IMG/VR virus record: IMGVR_UViG_3300011116_000790
Coordinates: 1-20,814 of that record
Direction: 5' to 3' (one strand)
DNA from: a virus
DNA: 20,814 nucleotides
Shown here: positions 19,940-20,814 of the stretch, one piece after another
How positions within the stretch are numbered: position 1 is the first letter of the stretch
Layout of the letters: each line of letters opens with the position of its first letter
Made by a program: the position numbers and the translations under genes
The notes under the pieces: model-generated
The model's input: the letters and a program-made list of their open reading frames with translations, nothing else
The model's database searches: none
Told to the model about the DNA's origin: nothing

Positions 19940-20719
19940 CTAAAATACGTTAAGTTGTTTTAAGTTGATTGGTTTCATGCTTTTAGATGTTCCGACACTA
20001 CCTTCAGGAAGATCCTTAATTGAATTTGTGCAGTATATTCCATCGAAGTGCTCTCCAAGTTCTTCGAATCCTGCACTGAAGATACCATGAGTAACAATTA
20101 GAAATATTTTACCATGTTGATCCGGGTGAACTGCTGAACTTAAACTTCTGGTAATTTTGATGGCTTTAGCAATCTCAATGAATGTGCGTCCACCGTCACA
20201 GATGTCATCGATGATAAAAAGATCCTTGTCAGCATCATGAACTGAAAGAGGAACTGAAGTGTGTGTGATTTGTCCACTCACAGGATCACGATGTTTGGCT
20301 GCAATAACAATTTCATGTTTTAGACCAAATTTTTCTGAAATATGATAGACCTTTTTCAAAGCACCAGCATCAGGAGAAACCAATCTAACATTTGTGAAAT
20401 CATAATAAATATCTAGATCATCGAAATAATCATTAAATGCGAAGTCAACAACTTCCGAGTTGTCGATTTTTTTGAAGTGATCTATGCATGCCTCAAGAAC
20501 ATCAGAATGTGGATCCACGATTTCAACCTGACTGAATTTTTGAAGATTGATGATAGGTGCAATAACATTCTTGATGTAGTTGAAACCTCCATCTGAAAAC
20601 TTCCTGTCTGATCTTCCGCCAATACAATATGGAATGTAAAGATCAATATTCTCAACACCAAGTTCTCTTAGTGCGTGGGTTGCTCCAATGATTAATTCCA
20701 AATCCTTGAAGCTATTCAA
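19940..20719 (-). CDS. prs: PRPP-synthetase-like enzyme (candidate Adps of NARP1), C-terminal part after an in-frame stop
   Basis: Family marks include I-P-Y-C-I-G-G-R-S-D-R-K-F (29-41, equivalent to I-P-Y-x-x-Y-A-R-Q-D-R), V-D-P-H-S-D (83-88), V-S-P-D-A-G-A-L-K-K, K-H-R-D and the PRPP-loop motif D-D-I-C-D-G-G-R-T (about 191-199). PRPP synthetases move pyrophosphate from ATP to ribose 5-phosphate; the related NARP1 enzyme Adps does so to ADP-ribose. The usable start here is a TTG (20717-20719), but the same frame upstream reads R-V-K-I-K-S-R-L into it, which belongs to the family fold, and is cut off by TAA at 20750-20752. Beyond that stop the frame again carries family sequence. A protein begun at TTG would lack part of the N-terminal ATP-binding half, so activity is doubtful unless the stop is bypassed or is an error. 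Confidence 0.85.
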   Translation of the reverse strand: MNSFKDLELIIGATHALRELGVENIDLYIPYCIGGRSDRKFSDGGFNYIKNVIAPIINLQKFSQVEIVDPHSDVLEACIDHFKKIDNSEVVDFAFNDYFDDLDIYYDFTNVRLVSPDAGALKKVYHISEKFGLKHEIVIAAKHRDPVSGQITHTSVPLSVHDADKDLFIIDDICDGGRTFIEIAKAIKITRSLSSAVHPDQHGKIFLIVTHGIFSAGFEELGEHFDGIYCTNSIKDLPEGSVGTSKSMKPINLKQLNVF

Positions 20720-20749
20720 TCTTGATTTAATTTTAACTCTTTTGATTGT

Positions 20750-20814
20750 TTAAAAGTCCTGATAGCCGATTGCTGGGCTTTCCAAAATTTGGATTGATTG
20801 TTGTCCATCTGGAA
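20750..20814 (-). pseudogene. prs: N-terminal fragment of the PRPP-synthetase-like gene, ending at in-frame TAA, partial
   Basis: In the frame of the downstream enzyme, the last 21 codons of the window read P-D-G-Q-Q-S-I-Q-I-L at their start, matching the F-x-D-G-E/Q-x-x-V-x-I strand that opens the ATP-binding half of PRPP synthetases, and then end at TAA (20750-20752). The spacing from P-D-G to the downstream N-S-F-K-D-L-E block, about 33 residues including the stop codon, is plausible for phage members. Both parts are in the same frame, so a single substitution (for example AAA to TAA) explains the break, with no need for a frameshift. The 5' end is outside the window. Confidence 0.6.

Noticed and set aside
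320-20719. Stop-codon reassignment (TAG or TAA) as in some gut phages
   Set aside because: The aminotransferase ends with TAG followed at once by out-of-family codons and the next gene start; smpB, NAMPT and others end normally at TAA. No gene has internal TAG or TGA.

Overview
This window reads as part of a large tailed-phage (myovirus-like) genome infecting a member of the Bacteroidota. The phage signals are a protein with T4 gp23-type capsid features, a free-standing GIY-YIG homing endonuclease, a phage tRNA, two or three proteins with T4-like capsid-targeting N-termini, and tightly packed small unknown genes. The host signals are an aminotransferase that resembles Bacteroidota enzymes, starts preceded by A-rich sequence rather than a GGAGG Shine-Dalgarno, and three sites matching the Bacteroidota -7 promoter element TAnnTTTG placed 23-31 bases before start codons. 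Almost everything lies on the minus strand; only three small genes (2152-2355, 7255-7836, 8318-8584) are on plus. There is no gene-free stretch over 300 bases; the longest gap is about 160 bases (1993-2151).

Layout, left to right. 1-1992: a partial virion-type protein, a PLP aminotransferase, a small unknown gene and a CAU tRNA. 2152-2783: a two-helix membrane protein convergent with a small CTS-bearing protein across a shared hairpin terminator. 2907-5342: unknown, SmpB, ClpP, GIY-YIG endonuclease, unknown; the SmpB-ClpP pair is a tmRNA-tagging/proteolysis module. 5329-7159: a Cys-rich membrane protein and a LemA-like membrane protein. 7255-8829: a NadR-like P-loop kinase, an unknown, a holin-sized membrane protein and an unknown. 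8838-12729: a translationally coupled run of an MGLDI-family protein, a SLOG protein, an LpxH-like phosphoesterase, a GT2 glycosyltransferase, a small unknown, a gp23-like capsid paralogue and a nucleoside deoxyribosyltransferase-like protein. 12686-14858: an SPFH/flotillin-like protein with a small membrane partner. 14858-20814: NAMPT, a HAD phosphatase, a 59-residue gene, a DUF1937 protein, small unknowns, a second MGLDI protein, a NADAR protein, a macrodomain protein and a PRPP-synthetase-like protein.

The strongest theme is NAD+/ADP-ribose chemistry. The PRPP-synthetase-like and NAMPT genes are the pair that defines the phage NAD+ reconstitution pathway NARP1 (ADP-ribose to ADP-ribose-pyrophosphate, then plus nicotinamide to NAD+), which counters NAD+-depleting defences. 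Between them sit two ADP-ribose hydrolase families (macrodomain and NADAR) that could reverse ADP-ribosylation and release ADP-ribose. A NadR-like kinase and three SLOG/deoxyribosyltransferase-fold proteins are close by. The PRPP-synthetase-like gene has an in-frame TAA (20750-20752) with recognisable family sequence on both sides, so as given the pathway is broken, recoded, or affected by a sequence error. Functions are inferred from motifs read by eye; no database search was run.
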